A stretch of 32,211 nucleotides of DNA from Candidatus Rokuibacteriota bacterium (GTDB lineage Bacteria > Methylomirabilota > Methylomirabilia > Rokubacteriales > CSP1-6): positions 1-32,211 of the forward strand of contig QHSI01000029.1 of the NCBI GenBank assembly GCA_003221515.1, in the 5' to 3' direction. Positions 31,453 to 32,211 of the stretch are shown here, one piece after another. Positions within the stretch are counted from its first letter, which is position 1; every line of letters begins with the position of its first letter. The notes below the pieces were generated by a model. The model had not been told where the DNA came from, searched no databases, and worked only from the letters and a program-made list of their open reading frames with translations. The translations under genes and the position numbers were made by a program.

Positions 31453-31458
31453 TAGAAT
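31453..31458 (+). promoter_or_regulatory. Putative -10 element of the tRNA-Gly gene
   Basis: TAGAAT, preceded by TTG, lies 12 bases before the tRNA 5' end. It matches the hexamer seen before the ligase and RecA-like ATPase genes. No -35 is obvious. Confidence 0.4.
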
Positions 31459-31470
31459 GGGAGGCGCCGG

Positions 31471-31545
31471 GCGGCCGTAATTCAGTGGCAGAATGCCAGC
31501 TTCCCAAGCTGGACGTCGCCGGTTCGAATCCGGTCGGCCGCTCCA
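31471..31545 (+). tRNA. tRNA-Gly (anticodon CCC)
   Basis: The sequence folds as a full cloverleaf. The acceptor GCGGCCG (31471-31477) pairs with CGGCCGC (31535-31541). The D arm is ATTC-AGTGGCA-GAAT. The anticodon stem CCAGC/GCTGG encloses the loop TTCCCAA with anticodon CCC. The T arm is GCCGG-TTCGAAT-CCGGT. The discriminator T is followed by an encoded CCA (31543-31545). It reads GGG codons. Its 3' end abuts a tyrosine integrase remnant, so it is probably the attachment site of a former integrative element. Confidence 0.96.
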
Positions 31546-31550
31546 AAAAC

Positions 31551-32055
31551 TCAAGGGGTTACGGGGAGACCCGTAACCCCTTGGCTGCGTCGAGTGACCA
31601 TCCAGTGACCACGGCTGCCGTCACAGTCCCTCGTCCGCGAGCCCTTCGCCGCAAGCGCCCCGTCCCGCCCACGTAGGTTCGGAATGAAGCGGTGGTATCG
31701 GCGATAGACCATCTCGGCATTGGTGTGCCCCAGTTGCGTTGCTACCCACCCCCGGGGATTCTCCTAGCTCCAACATGAGCGTGGCGAACGTGTGCCGTGT
31801 CTGGTACAGCGTGCGCGCGCGGAGCTTCGCTCGCCGAAGCGCTGGCCGCCAGACACGCTCGCGCAGATTCGTGATGTCGAGGGGCCCGCCGTCGCGGTTC
31901 GAGAACACCCATGGGCTCCGTACCGGACTCGCGGCCCGCTGCCCGCGAAGCGCCCGCTCGACGATCGCGAGCATCTGGACGGTCCGCTTCGACTCCACTG
32001 TCTTCGTCGGACCCGTCCCGAAGCGACTGACCGAACGTCGGACGAGGAGCATGAT
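31551..32055 (-). pseudogene. Tyrosine recombinase/integrase remnant, frameshifted and lacking its N-terminus
   Basis: The minus strand encodes the C-terminal catalytic half of a phage-type integrase. Frame A reads TKTVESKRTVQML, NLRERVWRPALRRAKLRART and LYQTRHTFATLMLELGESPG. After a shift at the G5 run (plus-strand C5, 31749-31753) the next frame continues GWVATQLGHTNAEMVYRRYH, with the catalytic Arg in TRHTF, the LGHT box and the nucleophile Tyr in MVYRRY. One extra G restores the canonical GESPGWVATQLGH when removed, so the gene carries a +1 frameshift or an assembly error. The final stop (31551-31553) is 5 bases from the tRNA CCA, the usual place for a tRNA-site integrase. The SAM-like N-terminal domain is missing; an unrelated gene fragment is fused in its place. 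Confidence 0.8.
31552..31583 (-). terminator. Intrinsic terminator of the integrase gene
   Basis: A perfect 14-bp stem (31552-31565 with 31570-31583) encloses a 4-base loop, GAGA on the plus strand. On the minus strand it is followed by AGTTTTTGG, a short U tract, so it terminates the integrase transcript before it enters the tRNA gene. The integrase stop codon lies at its edge. On the plus strand no U tract follows. Confidence 0.65.
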
Positions 32056-32211
32056 GTGTCGCAGGGGAAGCACGGCCGTGATCGCGGCGAGCTGGAGTTC
32101 GCCCTGAACGCCGCAGCCCACGATGGTCGCCGTGCGTGCGTCGGGGCGGGCCAGGAATTTCGCGGCCACCGCGGTTGCGGCACCCGTGCGAAGCGCCGTC
32201 ACACTTCCGGA
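32056..32211 (-). pseudogene. Ornithine cyclodeaminase/mu-crystallin family fragment fused to integrase
   Basis: Running in from the window edge on the minus strand, the frame encodes VTALRTGAATAVAAKFLARP followed by TATIVGCGVQGELQLAAI. This is the start of the NAD-binding domain of the ornithine cyclodeaminase/mu-crystallin family, with the Rossmann motif VGCGVQG. Near LPLRHIMLLV the sequence changes to integrase (VRRSVSRFGTGPTKT) without a stop. The dehydrogenase is thus cut in mid-domain and joined in frame to the integrase. Its 5' part may continue beyond the window. The junction is placed at about 32050-32070 by family pattern, not by a repeat. Confidence 0.7.

Noticed and set aside
1-32211. 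CRISPR arrays, phage structural genes or transposases
   Set aside because: No regularly spaced direct repeats, transposase motifs or phage structural genes were seen. The only mobile-element trace is the integrase remnant beside tRNA-Gly.

Overview
The window is dense, GC-rich (about 70% by eye) bacterial chromosome with short intergenic gaps, many GTG starts and many overlapping stop/start pairs. The gene mix (ATP-dependent DNA ligase, cysteine-free hydrogenase-related membrane complex, NtrC-type sigma-54 regulator, HD-GYP protein, family-5 solute-binding protein) resembles uncultivated soil or subsurface lineages such as Rokubacteria/Methylomirabilota. That placement is an inference; no rRNA gene is present to fix it. 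No CRISPR array or complete insertion sequence was seen.

Layout. 1-8.1 kb is a set of metabolic genes: the end of a ketopantoate reductase gene, a GNAT acetyltransferase, a zinc alcohol dehydrogenase, a metallo-beta-lactamase-fold hydrolase, an amidase, an NRAMP-like metal transporter, a DUF420 membrane protein, a FIST sensory protein and a methyltransferase. 8.1-15.5 kb, on the minus strand, is one tightly overlapping operon: an ArsR-type regulator followed by NuoB/HyfI-, HyfB-, HyfC-, HyfE-, HyfF- and HyfG-like subunits. All four NiFe-ligand cysteines of the large subunit are replaced, so this is best called an Ehr (energy-converting hydrogenase-related) complex. 15.5-17.1 kb, also minus, holds a glycosyltransferase and a glycine-rich RRM RNA-binding protein.

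17.2-23.9 kb, plus strand, holds a DedA-type protein, a histidine kinase/NtrC-type regulator pair whose regulator gene overlaps a glycogen-synthase-like gene, a HAD phosphatase, a TatA/B protein fused to a Cys/His-rich domain, LexA, and a previously uncalled 59-residue membrane protein directly behind lexA. A minus-strand GAF/HD-GYP gene converges on it. 25.9-29.8 kb holds a compact ATP-dependent DNA ligase, RecA/KaiC-like ATPase and CCA/poly(A) nucleotidyltransferase-HD unit. It is followed by a family-5 solute-binding protein, a tRNA-Gly(CCC), and a damaged integration site where a frameshifted tyrosine integrase is fused to an ornithine cyclodeaminase fragment.

Signals. Several genes have a -10-like hexamer only 6-8 bases before the start codon (arsR, kinase, FIST, tatA, HD-GYP, RecA-like ATPase), which suggests leaderless mRNAs. 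A TAGAAT/TAGAGT-type -10 recurs. The lexA promoter is unusually clear and carries three alternating GTTGA half-sites. The strongest leads are the cysteine-free Ehr operon with its embedded promoter/operator, the lexA-linked small membrane protein, the TatA fusion, the ligase-ATPase-nucleotidyltransferase unit and the chimeric integrase at tRNA-Gly.
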